Shown here one piece after another: positions 50,358 to 60,378 of a DNA stretch of 64,000 nt. The DNA is from Alicyclobacillus fastidiosus (GTDB lineage Bacteria; Bacillota; Bacilli; Alicyclobacillales; Alicyclobacillaceae): contig NZ_CP104067.1 of the NCBI RefSeq assembly GCF_026651875.1, forward strand, positions 4,392,501-4,456,500, given 5' to 3'. How positions within the stretch are numbered: the stretch's first letter is position 1; every line of letters begins with the position of its first letter. Under the pieces are notes generated by a model. That model saw nothing but the letters and a program-made list of their open reading frames with translations. It did not search any database and had not been told where the DNA came from. A program made the position numbers and the translations under genes.

Positions 50358-51115
50358 CGCACGGATACCCCCCTCATCTTCAGGTGTGCCTTCACCTCTT
50401 TAATGCTCGTCTCTGCAAAGTGAAACACGCTGGCGGCAAGCGCAGCGTCCGCCTTGCCCTCCGTGAGCACCGTGTAAAAGTGTTCCTTGCGACCAGCACC
50501 GCCACTGGCGATGACCGGAACGTTTACGGCGTTCGCCACACTGCGCGTGAGGGTGAGGTCGTACCCGTCACGCGTCCCGTCTTGGCGAAAGCTGGTGAGG
50601 AGGATTTCGCCGGCGCCCAGTTTCTCGACGCGTCGCGCCCAACCGATGACATCCATCCCCGTCCCGACTTTGCCCCCTTGAATCATCACCTCGTACTCAC
50701 CCATCGTCGAGTTCAAGTTGGCATCAATCGCCACCACGACGCATTGTTCGCCAAACCGGTGGGCGGCTTCCTTGACGAGCGTTGGGTTGCGCACGGCGCT
50801 TGTATTCATGGAGACTTTGTCAGCCCCGGCGAGCAGCAGGCTCCGAACGTCCTCAACCGAGGACACGCCCCCCCCCACCGTGAGCGGAATGTTGGTCTGT
50901 GACGCGACTTCTTCGACGACGCGGCGGGTCGCGAGACGCCCTTCCGTCGATGCCGAAATGTCCAGCAACACGAGCTCGTCCGCACCGGCGTCCGAGTAGA
51001 TTTTGGCCAATTCGACAGGGTCGCCCGCGTCCCGGCGGTCATTCAAAAATCCGACGTGCTTGACGACCCGCCCGTCGAGCACGTCAAAACACGGGATAAT
51101 CCGTTTCGTCAGCAC
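50342..51115 (-). CDS. hisF: Imidazole glycerol phosphate synthase subunit HisF
   Basis: Cyclase subunit of the glutamine amidotransferase that makes imidazole glycerol phosphate; 257 residues, (beta/alpha)8 barrel. The two catalytic Asp residues are in [11 protein letters not shown] (near residue 11) and near [11 protein letters not shown] (residue about 130). The GTG at 51115 follows GGAGGGAG; the frame extends far upstream (to 51421) but only into hisA. It overlaps hisA by seven bases and hisIE by 16, so translation is coupled along the operon. Confidence 0.95.
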   Translation of the reverse strand: MLTKRIIPCFDVLDGRVVKHVGFLNDRRDAGDPVELAKIYSDAGADELVLLDISASTEGRLATRRVVEEVASQTNIPLTVGGGVSSVEDVRSLLLAGADKVSMNTSAVRNPTLVKEAAHRFGEQCVVVAIDANLNSTMGEYEVMIQGGKVGTGMDVIGWARRVEKLGAGEILLTSFRQDGTRDGYDLTLTRSVANAVNVPVIASGGAGRKEHFYTVLTEGKADAALAASVFHFAETSIKEVKAHLKMRGVSVRWIYQ

Positions 51116-51861
51116 AGGGCTCCCTCCTGTCGCAAGCGGATGATGGTGTGTGCCAGGTCGAGCTGTCCGTCGTACAGCGATTTGCCGACTACAGCGCCGG
51201 ACAGTCCCGCTTTCAGCGCCGCTACGACGTCTTCTTCGTCGCGAATGCCGCCTGAGGCAATCGCCCCGAGTCCAACCTGCTGGACCGCGTCCGCCAACGC
51301 GAGGTTCGCACCAGACAAGGTGCCGTCCTTCTCGACGTCGGTCACCAACGCATGTTGCACGCCGACGTCGTGCAGTTGCGCTGCCAACTCGACAATGGAC
51401 GTATTCGTCTGTTCGATCCACCCGTCAACCGCCAGTTTCCCATCTCGACCGTCCAGTCCAGCCACGAGCCGCTCACTTCCAAACTCGTCAACCCAAGCTG
51501 ACATCTGCTCGACGTTGCGGGATGCCGTCCCGAGTACGACGCGGCTTACTCCGCGACGAAGCCAGGCCGCGATAGCGTCAGTCGTCCGAATTCCGCCGCC
51601 CACTTCTACCTGTGCGCCGTACCCCGCGGCCAGTTTGACGATTTCGCCAATGACGTCCCGGTTCACGCCGTGGCCGTCCTTGGCGCCATCGAGGTCTACG
51701 ACATGAAGGAATTTCGCCCCTTGTTCACACCACGTCTTCGCCACCTCGACCGGGTTCTCGCTATACTCGGTCTTTGCGGCATAGTCCCCCTTGAGCAATC
51801 GCACACAGCGACCCTCGAGGATGTCGATAGCCGGCAACAGCGTAAATGTGTATCCGCTCAC
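51109..51861 (-). CDS. hisA: ProFAR isomerase HisA
   Basis: Isomerase converting ProFAR to PRFAR, 250 residues, half-barrel homologue of HisF. Catalytic Asp residues are in [11 protein letters not shown] (N-terminal) and in the later [14 protein letters not shown] segment. The GTG at 51861 follows GGGAGGCGG and it overlaps hisH by four bases. The frame is open to 52035 but that extends into hisH. Confidence 0.95.
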   Translation of the reverse strand: MSGYTFTLLPAIDILEGRCVRLLKGDYAAKTEYSENPVEVAKTWCEQGAKFLHVVDLDGAKDGHGVNRDVIGEIVKLAAGYGAQVEVGGGIRTTDAIAAWLRRGVSRVVLGTASRNVEQMSAWVDEFGSERLVAGLDGRDGKLAVDGWIEQTNTSIVELAAQLHDVGVQHALVTDVEKDGTLSGANLALADAVQQVGLGAIASGGIRDEEDVVAALKAGLSGAVVGKSLYDGQLDLAHTIIRLRQEGALC

Positions 51862-52520
51862 TGTACCGCCTCCCTTTGTGTCTGCCACGCCCGGCAAAGC
51901 GCGACGAAGTTGTGCAGAATCCGCTCGCCGACCTCGCCGCTCTTCTCTGGGTGGAATTGCGCCCCGAGCACGTTCCCCTGCCCGACCACGCCAGGCACCG
52001 AAACGGAGCCGTAGGTGGCCGCAGCGAGGACGCAATCCCGATTCGTCGCCTCGACGTAATAGGAGTGGACGAAGTAGACGTAATCGCCGACTTTGACGTC
52101 GCGCAGAAGCGGGTGAGTGCGGACGACGTCGAGGTCATTCCAGCCCATGTGCGGGACTTTCATGTCGTCTTTAAAGCGCACCACCTCGCCGGGCAACAGA
52201 CCCAATCCCATGTGGCGCCCGTGTTCCTGACTGCTGCCAAACAACAATTGCATGCCGAGGCAAATTCCGAAGAGCGGTCTCCCCTCGCGCGCGACCTGGC
52301 GAAGGACGGGAATCAGCCCTGCGGCGCGCAACTGGAACATCGCATCGCCGAAGGCGCCGACGCCGGGCAGTACGACGCCCTCGATCTCGTCTTTCGAACC
52401 CTGGACGAGATCGCGCCAGACCGCCGCTTGGTCCACGACGACCGTCTCTGCACCGACGCGGGAAAATCCCTTCGTCACGCTTTGGAGGTTGCCGACGCCG
52501 GGATCGAGAATGGCGATCAT
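51858..52520 (-). CDS. hisH: Imidazole glycerol phosphate synthase subunit HisH
   Basis: Glutaminase subunit, 220 residues, class I amidotransferase fold. The nucleophile Cys is in GICLGMQLLFG, preceded by the PGVGAFGDAM block; catalytic His and Glu are expected near the C-terminus in GAQFHPEKSG. It releases ammonia that reaches HisF. ATG at 52520, overlapping hisB by four bases. Confidence 0.95.
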   Translation of the reverse strand: MIAILDPGVGNLQSVTKGFSRVGAETVVVDQAAVWRDLVQGSKDEIEGVVLPGVGAFGDAMFQLRAAGLIPVLRQVAREGRPLFGICLGMQLLFGSSQEHGRHMGLGLLPGEVVRFKDDMKVPHMGWNDLDVVRTHPLLRDVKVGDYVYFVHSYYVEATNRDCVLAAATYGSVSVPGVVGQGNVLGAQFHPEKSGEVGERILHNFVALCRAWQTQREAVQ

Positions 52521-53128
52521 TCGAGGACCCCCTTACTGCTAGGCACGCCGCCGTCGACGGTGCTGACCGCCTCGCGAAGCGCCGCGCCAAACGCCTTGAA
52601 CAGCCCCTCGACCATGTGATGGTTGTTTTCCCCGTAGAGCACGGCCAGGTGCAGGGCCATCCGGCCTTCGTTGGCGACCGACTTGAAGAACTCTGCGACC
52701 AGTTCCGTTGGGAACGTGCCGATGCGCTCGTTCGTAAATTGCGCCTGGAGCACGAACGCCGGCCTGCCCGACAGATCTAGGACGGCGCGCGCGAGCGTCT
52801 CGTCCATCGGCGTGTGCCGTTCGCCGTAACGGCGAATGCCCGCCTTGTTTCCAAGCGCCCCCGCAATCGCCTTGCCGAGGCACAGACCAATGTCTTCGAC
52901 CAAGTGATGGTCTTCGACGTCGACGTCTCCGTCCGCGTCGATGGCGAGGTCAAACTGGCCGTGTACGGCGAATAGGTGCAGCATGTGGCGCAGGAACGGG
53001 ACCGGGAAATTGAGCTTGGCCTCACCTGTGCCGTGCAGTTGTAAGGACAGTCGAATGGTGGTTTCACCGGTTTCGCGCGCGACGTTCGCCGAAAACGTCG
53101 GTGCCACAGCGATTGCTTCAGTTGCCAT
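52517..53128 (-). CDS. hisB: Imidazoleglycerol-phosphate dehydratase HisB
   Basis: A 203-residue monofunctional dehydratase for step 6, using Mn-bound His clusters. The two metal motifs are visible: VDVEDHHLVEDIG near residue 70 and ENNHHMVEGLFKAFG near residue 170. The phosphatase domain found in some gammaproteobacterial HisB proteins is absent. ATG at 53128 preceded by GAGGAGGAG. It overlaps the end of hisD by 11 bases, so the longer frame to 53233 is rejected. Confidence 0.95.
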   Translation of the reverse strand: MATEAIAVAPTFSANVARETGETTIRLSLQLHGTGEAKLNFPVPFLRHMLHLFAVHGQFDLAIDADGDVDVEDHHLVEDIGLCLGKAIAGALGNKAGIRRYGERHTPMDETLARAVLDLSGRPAFVLQAQFTNERIGTFPTELVAEFFKSVANEGRMALHLAVLYGENNHHMVEGLFKAFGAALREAVSTVDGGVPSSKGVLE

Positions 53129-54416
53129 CAAGATTCTCCTCCTCGCGTACAAGAACGGCCCGTGCGTGCGCCTCAAGCGACTCGGCACGCGCCAACGTGA
53201 CGATGTGCGCCGCGTGCGAACGCAAGGTCTCACGGTTGTAGGCGACCACGCTCATTCGCCGGAGAAAGTCGTGAACGCCCAGCCCACTGGCGTACCGGGC
53301 ACTGCCGTGCGTTGGCAAGACGTGGTTGCTTCCCGCGTAGTAATCGCCGACCGGTTCCGGCGTATAGTGTCCAAGGAAGACGGCGCCGGCGCGGGAGATA
53401 TACGGTAGCCACGCATCCGCGTCATCCATCAGAAGTTCGACGTGCTCTGGCGCGACATCGTTCAAAATGTCCATCGCCTGCTCCAGGTGTTCGACGTGAA
53501 CGAGCGCCCCCCAGCGCGAAAGCGCAGCCCTCGCAATCTGTGCGCGCGGAAGGTCAGTGAGTTGTCTATCCAGTTCGACCTGCACCGCGGCCAAGAGCTT
53601 CTCCGAGGTACTCACGCACACGGCGCCTGCTTCGGTGTCGTGTTCCGCCTGCGCCAGCATGTCCGCTGCGACAAACCTCGGATTGGCGTGCTCGTCCGCG
53701 ACGATAAACACCTCACTCGGCCCAGCGATGCTGTCGATGCCCACATCCCCCATCACCTGCCGCTTCGCGAGCGCCACATAGAGGTTGCCAGGGCCCACAA
53801 TCTTGTCCACTCGCAGGACGCTCTGGGTCCCGTAGGCGAATGCAGCCACCGCTTGGGCGCCGCCGATGCGGTAAACTTCGTCGATGCCGAGGAGGTGAGC
53901 CGCGGCCAGCACGTCGCGGTGTGGCAGCCCGTCTGGTCCCGGTGGGGACGCGAGCGCGATGGAGCTGACGCCAGCGACTTGCGCTGGAATGACGTCCATG
54001 AGCACCGTCGACGGATACGCGCCACGTCCACCTGGCGCATATACGCCGACTCGGCGGATTGGGCGCCAGACCATCCCCATTTGCTCACCGTGCTCACCAT
54101 AGAGCGTAAAGTCCTCCGGCCACTGCGCCTCGTGATACGCCCGAATCCGCTTTGCCGCCGCACGCAACGCCTCGATGGTCTCTGCGGGCGTCTGCTCGTA
54201 GGCGTCCTTGAGGGCAGTCACAGGCACTCGTAAGTCAAACGGCATCCCAGTCACCCGCTCGATGCCGTCTAACTGCTCGGTCCAATGCAAAAGCGCCTCG
54301 TCTTTACGCACTCTCACATCCTCGATGATCTGAGCCACGCGCAGGCTCTCCTCCGGTGCCGACGAAGGCGTTCGCTTCCAAGCAAACGCCTCGCCTTCCA
54401 CGAGTTGAACGCTCAT
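53118..54416 (-). CDS. hisD: Histidinol dehydrogenase
   Basis: A 432-residue NAD-dependent, zinc-containing enzyme that oxidises histidinol to histidine in two steps. The signature region is IDSIAGPSEVFIVADEHANPRFVAADMLAQAEHD, and the zinc and catalytic His/Glu residues fall in the expected VAPEHVELLMDDA and NHVLPTHGSARYASGL blocks. ATG at 54416, overlapping the hisG stop by four bases. Confidence 0.95.
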   Translation of the reverse strand: MSVQLVEGEAFAWKRTPSSAPEESLRVAQIIEDVRVRKDEALLHWTEQLDGIERVTGMPFDLRVPVTALKDAYEQTPAETIEALRAAAKRIRAYHEAQWPEDFTLYGEHGEQMGMVWRPIRRVGVYAPGGRGAYPSTVLMDVIPAQVAGVSSIALASPPGPDGLPHRDVLAAAHLLGIDEVYRIGGAQAVAAFAYGTQSVLRVDKIVGPGNLYVALAKRQVMGDVGIDSIAGPSEVFIVADEHANPRFVAADMLAQAEHDTEAGAVCVSTSEKLLAAVQVELDRQLTDLPRAQIARAALSRWGALVHVEHLEQAMDILNDVAPEHVELLMDDADAWLPYISRAGAVFLGHYTPEPVGDYYAGSNHVLPTHGSARYASGLGVHDFLRRMSVVAYNRETLRSHAAHIVTLARAESLEAHARAVLVREEENLDGN

Positions 54417-55057
54417 CCTCGACTATCCCCTCTCACTGCTATCGCTTGGTCCAACCGTCGTACGATTTCCGAAATCTCCCGATTCTTCATCCGGTAGCTC
54501 GACCGGTTTGCAACCAGCCGGGCAGAGATGTCGTACACGGTGTCGAACACCGTCAAACCGTTGGCAACAAGCGTCGATCCCGTCTGCACCAGATCAAAAA
54601 TTCGATCCGTGAGCCCAATCACGCTGGCCAACTCAATCGATCCCGACAGCGGCACAATCTCCACCGACTGCCCCTGACTCCGAAAATACGCGTCCGCGAG
54701 CTTCGGGTACTTGGTCGCCACCCGTTCGGGCCTGCGGTCGTAGTCCTGCGGAAGCCCGGCGACGCAGAGGCGGCATTTACTCACATCGAGATCGAGCAGT
54801 TCATACATTTCTTTTTGCTGCTCGAGCAACACATCCTTGCCGACCACGCCGATATCTGCCACGCCAAAGCTGACGTACGTCGGCACGTCGGCTGGTTTGG
54901 CGAGTAAGTAGCGAATGGGACTGAAGCCGGGCCACGGCACTTCGAACACGAGTGCGCGCGTGTCGTCGAGATCCGCCGGGAGCGGTAGTCCCGCACTGCC
55001 CCACAAGGGCAACAAGTCGTCGACTATCCGCCCTTTGGCGAGCGCCACCGTCAACAT
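54413..55057 (-). CDS. hisG: ATP phosphoribosyltransferase, short (HisZ-dependent) form
   Basis: First enzyme of histidine synthesis, 214 residues. The short form lacks the C-terminal regulatory domain and needs HisZ, which is encoded immediately upstream. The start LTVALAKGRIVDDLLPL and the phosphoribosyl-binding segment TGSTLVANGLTVFD are clear. ATG at 55057 follows GGGAGGGGG and shares one base with the hisZ stop (TGATG), so coupling is tight. Confidence 0.94.
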   Translation of the reverse strand: MLTVALAKGRIVDDLLPLWGSAGLPLPADLDDTRALVFEVPWPGFSPIRYLLAKPADVPTYVSFGVADIGVVGKDVLLEQQKEMYELLDLDVSKCRLCVAGLPQDYDRRPERVATKYPKLADAYFRSQGQSVEIVPLSGSIELASVIGLTDRIFDLVQTGSTLVANGLTVFDTVYDISARLVANRSSYRMKNREISEIVRRLDQAIAVRGDSRG

Positions 55058-56178
55058 CACAATCCCCCTCCCGCGTAGCCTTTGGCATCCTGGTCACCTT
55101 GGCCACCCATTTGACCGACCGCATTCGACGCACGCGGCGTCATCGCTCGGTGGTTTAACGTCGGCGCGTTCAACACGGCCAATACGCGCTCGATTTCAAA
55201 CGCCATCCCGACGGCTGGCGCGGCCGACCCGAACTGCGCCAACAGATCGTCGTATCGCCCACCCAGCGCTATCGGCGCCCCGACGCCTGGCGCGAACACC
55301 TCAAAGACAAGCCCTGTGTAATAGGTAATGTCGCGGTGGAGCGTGAGGTCAAACGTCACCTGCTCCTGAAGGTCCATGTTCGTCACCGCCTCCGCCAACT
55401 CGACGAGGCTGTTCCAGGCGGCCATCATCTCCAGGCGCGCAGTTTCGCTTTTCCACCCTGCCCCAAACAGCTCCTGATTCAAGCTCTCTGGTTGATAGGG
55501 AGTAATGGATTGCAGGACGCCAAGCACGTCCGGCACATCGTTTGGCAGTGCCGCGTGAAACGCCACGTAGTCCCCCCTCGTGAGACAATCGAGGCAATTC
55601 GACACCAGTTGTGCGGGAACGCCCACCGCCTCCAACAAAGCTGGGACGAGCAGGGCGTGGCTCACGACCGTTTGCGTATCGGCGAGCCCTAAGGCCTGCG
55701 TAGCGCGGTGACAGAGAGACAACACCTCTGCGTCCGCCTGCGTTCCGCTAACGCCTATCCACTCGACCCCGACCTGCGTCGATTCCGCCGCCTTCCCGCT
55801 CGCCCACAACAGCGAGGCCGGGTCATTCGTCCGACGATAGACGCGCTCGGCGTAACACCAACGGATGGGCAGCTTCGACGCGGTCACGAGCGGTGCCGCC
55901 ATTCTCGCAATCGAAGGCGTCATCTCCGGTCGCAAAGCGATGGTATTGCCGGTCCCGTCGAACAACTGCACCCATTCTCGAGCCGCCTCGAGTGGCCTCG
56001 CGCGCAACAAGGTGTCCACAAACTCAAACGCACCACTCGAAACCAGTTCATACCCTGACTCGTCAAAAAAATCGACCAAGCGGTTCTCGATCACTCGTCG
56101 CCGCTTCGCAAATCCAGGGTAGCTGTCCTGCATACCAATTGGTCTATCAGCAAAGCCACTTGGCACATTTACACTCAT
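55057..56178 (-). CDS. hisZ: ATP phosphoribosyltransferase regulatory subunit HisZ
   Basis: A 373-residue HisRS paralogue with no aminoacylation role; it binds HisG and mediates histidine feedback. The class II synthetase-like motifs are recognisable: the N-terminal GMQDSYPGFAKRRRVI, the TIALRPEMTPSIARMA segment (motif 2-like) and ITYYTGLVFEVFAPG.G.PIALGGRYDDLL. I place the start at the ATG 56178, after GTGGTGATGG; the ATG at 56199 is an alternative. It is the first gene of the operon. No T-box leader motif (GGTGGNACCGCG type) is seen in the 200 bases before it. Confidence 0.92.
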   Translation of the reverse strand: MSVNVPSGFADRPIGMQDSYPGFAKRRRVIENRLVDFFDESGYELVSSGAFEFVDTLLRARPLEAAREWVQLFDGTGNTIALRPEMTPSIARMAAPLVTASKLPIRWCYAERVYRRTNDPASLLWASGKAAESTQVGVEWIGVSGTQADAEVLSLCHRATQALGLADTQTVVSHALLVPALLEAVGVPAQLVSNCLDCLTRGDYVAFHAALPNDVPDVLGVLQSITPYQPESLNQELFGAGWKSETARLEMMAAWNSLVELAEAVTNMDLQEQVTFDLTLHRDITYYTGLVFEVFAPGVGAPIALGGRYDDLLAQFGSAAPAVGMAFEIERVLAVLNAPTLNHRAMTPRASNAVGQMGGQGDQDAKGYAGGGL

Positions 56179-56356
56179 CGCCATCACCACGCCAATCATC
56201 GTTCACTTTAGTACGCTAATATAGTAAAGCACAGACGCGACAGGGAATCAACCACCCATCAGCACGGCGAGGTGCTCTGCGCTGCAAAGCGCATTGCATT
56301 GCGATGCACTGAGTGGCCGAGTCGCATCCACAATATTCTGTGTAACCAGTTTAGCA

Positions 56357-56386
56357 AAGTGGGCTCGGCATCAGCCGAGCCCACTT
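56357..56386 (-). terminator. Hairpin after ispG
   Basis: Perfect 13-base arms at 56357-56369 and 56374-56386 with a four-base loop; on the minus strand TTTGC follows. Located 17 bases after the ispG stop codon. Confidence 0.85.
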
Positions 56387-56402
56387 CTACACGTCGAGCG
56401 AA

Positions 56403-57488
56403 TCAGTCGATGGAACCCGTTTCCTGATAGCGTTTCGCCATAGCGTCGATCTCCCGCTTCAGTTCCGATACGAGCTCAGCCTCCGGTATCTTGCGGACGA
56501 CCTCTCCCTTGCGGAACAACAACCCTTCACCGCGAGCGCCGGCGATGCCGATGTCCGCCTCTCTGGCTTCGCCAGGGCCGTTCACCGCGCACCCCAGCAC
56601 CGATACTTTGATTGGTGCCTTGATGTTCTGCGTATAGGCTTCGATTTCGTTTGCAATGCTGATGAGATCAATGTCAATTCGCCCACATGTAGGACAGGAG
56701 ACAATGGTCACAGCGTCGGACACGATGTGAAACGTCTTTAACAGCTCGCGCGCGACCTTGATCTCCTCGACCGGATCTGCACTGAGCGACACGCGAACGG
56801 TATTCCCGATGCCCATGCCAAGCAGCGTGCCAAGGCCAGCCGAACTCTTTATCGTCCCGCTAAACAGCGTTCCCGATTCAGTGATGCCCAGGTGCAGCGG
56901 GTAGCGGAACGTCTCTGCGGCCAGACGGTACGCCTCAATCGCCAAGGGCACATCCGACGCCTTCATCGAGATGATGATGTCGTCGAAGTCCAGATCTTCG
57001 AGAATTGCTACGTGATGCTTAGCGCTCTCAAGCATGCCCTCTGCCGTGGGATAGCCGTAACGCTCGAGGATATGGCGCTCCAGAGATCCCGCGTTGACGC
57101 CAATGCGGATGGGAATATTGCGCTCCTTGCAGGCGTTGACAACCGCCTCCACGCGATCCCGCTTCCCGATATTTCCCGGATTGATGCGCACCTTGTCAAT
57201 TCCGTTCTTAATTGCCTCCAAGGCCAATCGATAGTCAAAGTGAATATCCGCCACGAGCGGGATGTGAATTTGCCGTTTGATGTCCTTGATGGCCTCGGCG
57301 GCTTCCTTCGTGTTCACCGTTACGCGAACGACCTGGCACCCCGCGTCTTCCAATCGGTGAATCTGCTCCACCGTACCTTTGACATCAGCCGTTTTCGTCA
57401 TCGTCATGCTCTGAATGATGACTTGATTGCTTCCACCGATGGTCAGATCCCCCACGCGCACCGGCTTCGTTTGTTCACGACGATACAT
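56403..57488 (-). CDS. ispG: 4-Hydroxy-3-methylbut-2-enyl diphosphate synthase IspG (GcpE)
   Basis: Iron-sulfur enzyme of the MEP isoprenoid pathway, 361 residues. The TIM-barrel start is typical ([12 protein letters not shown]), and the [4Fe-4S] ligands lie in [12 protein letters not shown] and [12 protein letters not shown], with the final Glu in the following block. It supplies the C5 units used by the YtpB-type synthase and other isoprenoid genes such as ctaB, but the genes are not linked in one operon. ATG at 57488; a promoter is seen at 57583-57611. Confidence 0.95.
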   Translation of the reverse strand: MYRREQTKPVRVGDLTIGGSNQVIIQSMTMTKTADVKGTVEQIHRLEDAGCQVVRVTVNTKEAAEAIKDIKRQIHIPLVADIHFDYRLALEAIKNGIDKVRINPGNIGKRDRVEAVVNACKERNIPIRIGVNAGSLERHILERYGYPTAEGMLESAKHHVAILEDLDFDDIIISMKASDVPLAIEAYRLAAETFRYPLHLGITESGTLFSGTIKSSAGLGTLLGMGIGNTVRVSLSADPVEEIKVARELLKTFHIVSDAVTIVSCPTCGRIDIDLISIANEIEAYTQNIKAPIKVSVLGCAVNGPGEAREADIGIAGARGEGLLFRKGEVVRKIPEAELVSELKREIDAMAKRYQETGSID

Positions 57489-57582
57489 AACGTTCTCGTC
57501 TCCCTATATTTATCGTGTGTTGGACCACAAACGCGAAACACGACGAATGAATACAACGATTTTGACCAGACACTCCTACCTG

Positions 57583-57611
57583 ATCTTATCGAAAGTAACC
57601 GAGCCGTTCAA
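57583..57611 (-). promoter_or_regulatory. Promoter of ispG
   Basis: TTGAAC (57606-57611) and TAAGAT (57583-57588) with a 17-base spacer on the minus strand, about 95 bases before the ATG of ispG. Confidence 0.6.
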
Positions 57612-57743
57612 CTACTGTTTCTGGAGGAGTTGCACGTTGGTCCGATCGTGTCGATTGTACCATGGCCCTTCACAAAGAGCTCCCAACCATCCCCTGTCTG
57701 CCATTCGCGACATGGGTCACACTACAGGCGAGGTGATGTGTCC

Positions 57744-57938
57744 ATGGGAGAATGGTCTGAATTTAACCCAGGCTATGAGGTGCCAAACACAGGTGTCTAC
57801 ATCGAAGTTGGCGAACATCCGGACAGCGAAGATCTGCATGCTCCACAGCGCGTGCACTTGCACAAGGGGGATAAATTCCCGCGAACGACCAACGGAAACC
57901 GCAAGTGGCGTCGAATCAAGACCAACAAACAGCACTGA
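57744..57938 (+). CDS. yjzC: YjzC family small protein
   Basis: A 64-residue protein with the family pattern PG....NTGVYIEVGE, then an acidic part, QRV.L.KGDKFP.T.N..R.W and a basic end. It is close in size and motif order to B. subtilis YjzC, whose function is not established. The ATG follows GGCGAGGTG; a much longer overlapping plus-strand frame (reaching back to 56892) is only antisense to ispG. Divergent from ispG with a 255-base gap holding the ispG promoter. Confidence 0.85.
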   Translation: MGEWSEFNPGYEVPNTGVYIEVGEHPDSEDLHAPQRVHLHKGDKFPRTTNGNRKWRRIKTNKQH

Positions 57939-58094
57939 TGGTCACCTGAGGTAGTGTCCCGAACGCCGGGCCTGCCTCCTGTTTGCAAGAAAGCTGACCA
58001 ATTGTCCGAAATTGGGATGCCAACCGCCCTCGCACTCCACGTGGGTAGGGCCGTCACGTCAACGCCTCGCTTCCGAACAAAGGGGGACTTTTGT

Positions 58095-59297
58095 GTGACC
58101 ACGCAATCACAATCACAGCGGTTGATGGACCTCACGGACAAGTATGGTGCAAAGAACTACCAGCCGCTTCCTATCGTCATTCACCGAGCGGAGGGAATTT
58201 GGGTCGAAGATTCAGAGGGCAACCGGTATTTGGATATGCTCAGTGCGTACTCAGCGCTCAACCAGGGACATCGGCACCCGCGGATCATTCAGGCGCTCTA
58301 CGACCAGGCAGGTCTCGTCACGCTGACCTCACGCGCCTTTCACAGCGACAAACTCGGACCTTTTTACGAAAAATTGTCCCAATTGACGAACAAGGACACC
58401 ATTCTTCCGATGAACACAGGCGCAGAAGCCGTGGAAACCGCAGTCAAGGCCGCCCGCCGCTGGGCTTATGACGTCAAACAGGTTGCCAGCAACCAGGCGG
58501 AGATCATCGTCAGTGAAGGGAATTTCCACGGCCGTACGGTGACCGCCGTTTCCATGTCCTCACACGAAGAATACCAGCGCGGGTTCGGACCGTTGACGCC
58601 GGGATTCAGGGTTGTCCCGTACGGGGACATCGACGCGCTCAAAGCAGCCATTACCCCACACACTGCAGCCTTCATTACAGAACCTATCCAAGGCGAGGCA
58701 GGCATCATCATTCCACCTGACGGATTCCTGCGGGCCGCCCACGACTTGTGCAAGGAAAATCAGGTCCTCTTCATCGCCGACGAAATCCAAACTGGTTTCG
58801 GTCGTACAGGCAAACTCTTCGCCTGTGCGTGGGAGAACGTCGAACCGGACGTGTACATTCTCGGCAAGGCGCTCGGCGGCGGTGTCTTCCCTGTGTCTGC
58901 GGTCGCTGCAGACCACGCCGTCCTGGACGTATTCGAGCCAGGTTCGCATGGTTCCACCTTCGGCGGCAACCCACTCGGCGCGGCGGTGGCCATCGCGTCG
59001 ATGGATGTGATCGTCGACGGAAAGCTCGCCGACCGCTCCCGCGAACTCGGCGAATTCTTCATCGAGCAGCTGCGGGACATCAAAAATCCGCATATCGTGG
59101 ACGTCCGCGGACGCGGCTTGTTCATCGGCTTGGAACTCGACGGCCCGGCCCGCCCCTACTGTGAGGCACTGATGGCCGAGGGCCTTCTCTGCAAAGAGAC
59201 GCACGACAACGTCATCCGCTTCGCACCGCCACTCGTCATCAAGGAGCAGGAATTGGACGACGCGCTCGCGCGCATCCGAAAAGTGCTGGCGGTGTAA
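58095..59297 (+). CDS. rocD: Ornithine--oxo-acid transaminase
   Basis: PLP enzyme of 400 residues that converts ornithine and 2-oxoglutarate to glutamate semialdehyde in arginine and proline metabolism. The class III aminotransferase features are present: [17 protein letters not shown] near residue 110, the NFHGRTV block, [14 protein letters not shown] with the Asp that holds PLP, and the Schiff-base Lys in [10 protein letters not shown]. The GTG at 58095 follows a GGGGGA ribosome binding site; the frame is open to 57954 without one. Length matches Bacillus RocD. No other roc genes are adjacent. Confidence 0.93.
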   Translation: MTTQSQSQRLMDLTDKYGAKNYQPLPIVIHRAEGIWVEDSEGNRYLDMLSAYSALNQGHRHPRIIQALYDQAGLVTLTSRAFHSDKLGPFYEKLSQLTNKDTILPMNTGAEAVETAVKAARRWAYDVKQVASNQAEIIVSEGNFHGRTVTAVSMSSHEEYQRGFGPLTPGFRVVPYGDIDALKAAITPHTAAFITEPIQGEAGIIIPPDGFLRAAHDLCKENQVLFIADEIQTGFGRTGKLFACAWENVEPDVYILGKALGGGVFPVSAVAADHAVLDVFEPGSHGSTFGGNPLGAAVAIASMDVIVDGKLADRSRELGEFFIEQLRDIKNPHIVDVRGRGLFIGLELDGPARPYCEALMAEGLLCKETHDNVIRFAPPLVIKEQELDDALARIRKVLAV

Positions 59298-59365
59298 GGT
59301 ACCAAGGACGGTGAAGACGACACCTACCGGTTTTGCAGGCGTTCGCCACTTGCCGCCATCGCCAA

Positions 59366-59419
59366 AACAGGCCGCTCGCACGGAGCAGTCAGTTGACTGC
59401 ACCGCGCGGACGGCCTGTT
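59366..59419. terminator. Hairpin between convergent rocD and ctaB
   Basis: Nine-base outer arms AACAGGCCG and CGGCCTGTT (59366-59374, 59411-59419) with an inner GCAGTCA-GT-TGACTGC stem. On the minus strand CTGTTTTGGC follows, giving a T run for ctaB. Confidence 0.75.
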
Positions 59420-59448
59420 CGTTGAACTTGCGCGCTTTTATTTGACAC

Positions 59449-60378
59449 TTAAAAAATAGATACGGATACGACCAAGACGATACAAAGTGCCATCAGGTAG
59501 ACGAGCGAGAAGCGGAAAACCTTGTTGGCCCATACGAGATCCTCATCTGCTGGGACAAACAGTCCGCGGATGGCTTGGACGAGAAAAATAAGTCCGAGCA
59601 CCGCCATCACAACAAAGTAAATCCAGCCCTCGTAGTGCAGCGTCGTCAACATCAGCGACACGGGCACCATCGCCGCCGTGTAAATCACAATCTGGCGTTT
59701 GGTTTCGCGAAATCCGCGAACGACCGGGAGCATCGGAATTCCCGCTGCGCGGTAATCCTCGGTCTTCTTCATCGCCAGTGGCAAAAAGTGCGGCGGCTGC
59801 CACAGGAAGAACGTGAAGAACAAAGCCCACGCGCCGAGTCCAAGCGACCCGCCACTACCTGCTGCCCAACCGATGAGTGGCGGCATGGCGCCAGATACGC
59901 CTCCGAGCACCGTGTTCAGGGTCGTATGGCGCTTGAACCAGACAGTGTACAGGTACGAATAGACGAACAATCCGACGAACGCACATGCTGCAGCCTGCCA
60001 GTCGATGAAGAAATAGAGCACGCCGAGGCCGACTGCACTCATCGACAGGCCGATGGCCAGCGCCGCACCCGGCGCGACTTTTCCTTGCGCGACGGCGCGC
60101 TTGTGTTTCGTGCGGTCCATCAATTGGTCGATATCCCGGTCATAGTAGTTGTTCAACGCCGCGCCGCCCGCGACGACGAGTGCGGTGCCAACGAGCGTAA
60201 ATAACAGTGCCAACGGTGATGGATGGCCGTGCGAGGCCACCCACATGCCCGCAAACGTCGCCAACAGATTGGCGATGGTGATGCCCCACTTCATAATCGA
60301 CATATAATCGCGAAATGTGGCTTTCGCCGCGAGTTCTTGAACGCGCGAATCATCGAGCGCCACCCCATTTGCCTGCAT
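59449..60378 (-). CDS. ctaB: Protoheme IX farnesyltransferase (heme O synthase)
   Basis: A 309-residue UbiA-superfamily prenyltransferase that adds farnesyl to heme for heme-copper oxidases. The first Asp-rich motif NNYYDRDIDQLMDRT (around residue 80) and a second one with HFLPLAMKKTEDY are seen, with about nine membrane helices. The ATG at 60378 follows AAGGAAGTG. In many Bacilli ctaB precedes the ctaCDEF genes, which are not in this window. The upstream 337-base gap holds no gene. Confidence 0.94.
   Translation of the reverse strand: MQANGVALDDSRVQELAAKATFRDYMSIMKWGITIANLLATFAGMWVASHGHPSPLALLFTLVGTALVVAGGAALNNYYDRDIDQLMDRTKHKRAVAQGKVAPGAALAIGLSMSAVGLGVLYFFIDWQAAACAFVGLFVYSYLYTVWFKRHTTLNTVLGGVSGAMPPLIGWAAGSGGSLGLGAWALFFTFFLWQPPHFLPLAMKKTEDYRAAGIPMLPVVRGFRETKRQIVIYTAAMVPVSLMLTTLHYEGWIYFVVMAVLGLIFLVQAIRGLFVPADEDLVWANKVFRFSLVYLMALCIVLVVSVSIF

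Noticed and set aside
56200-56356. T-box leader for the his operon
   Set aside because: Imperfect hairpins occur but no T-box sequence of the GGTGGNACCGCG type is seen.
56892-57938. 348-residue plus-strand frame covering ispG
   Set aside because: Most is antisense to ispG; only the last 64 codons, from the ATG at 57744, form the real yjzC-like gene.
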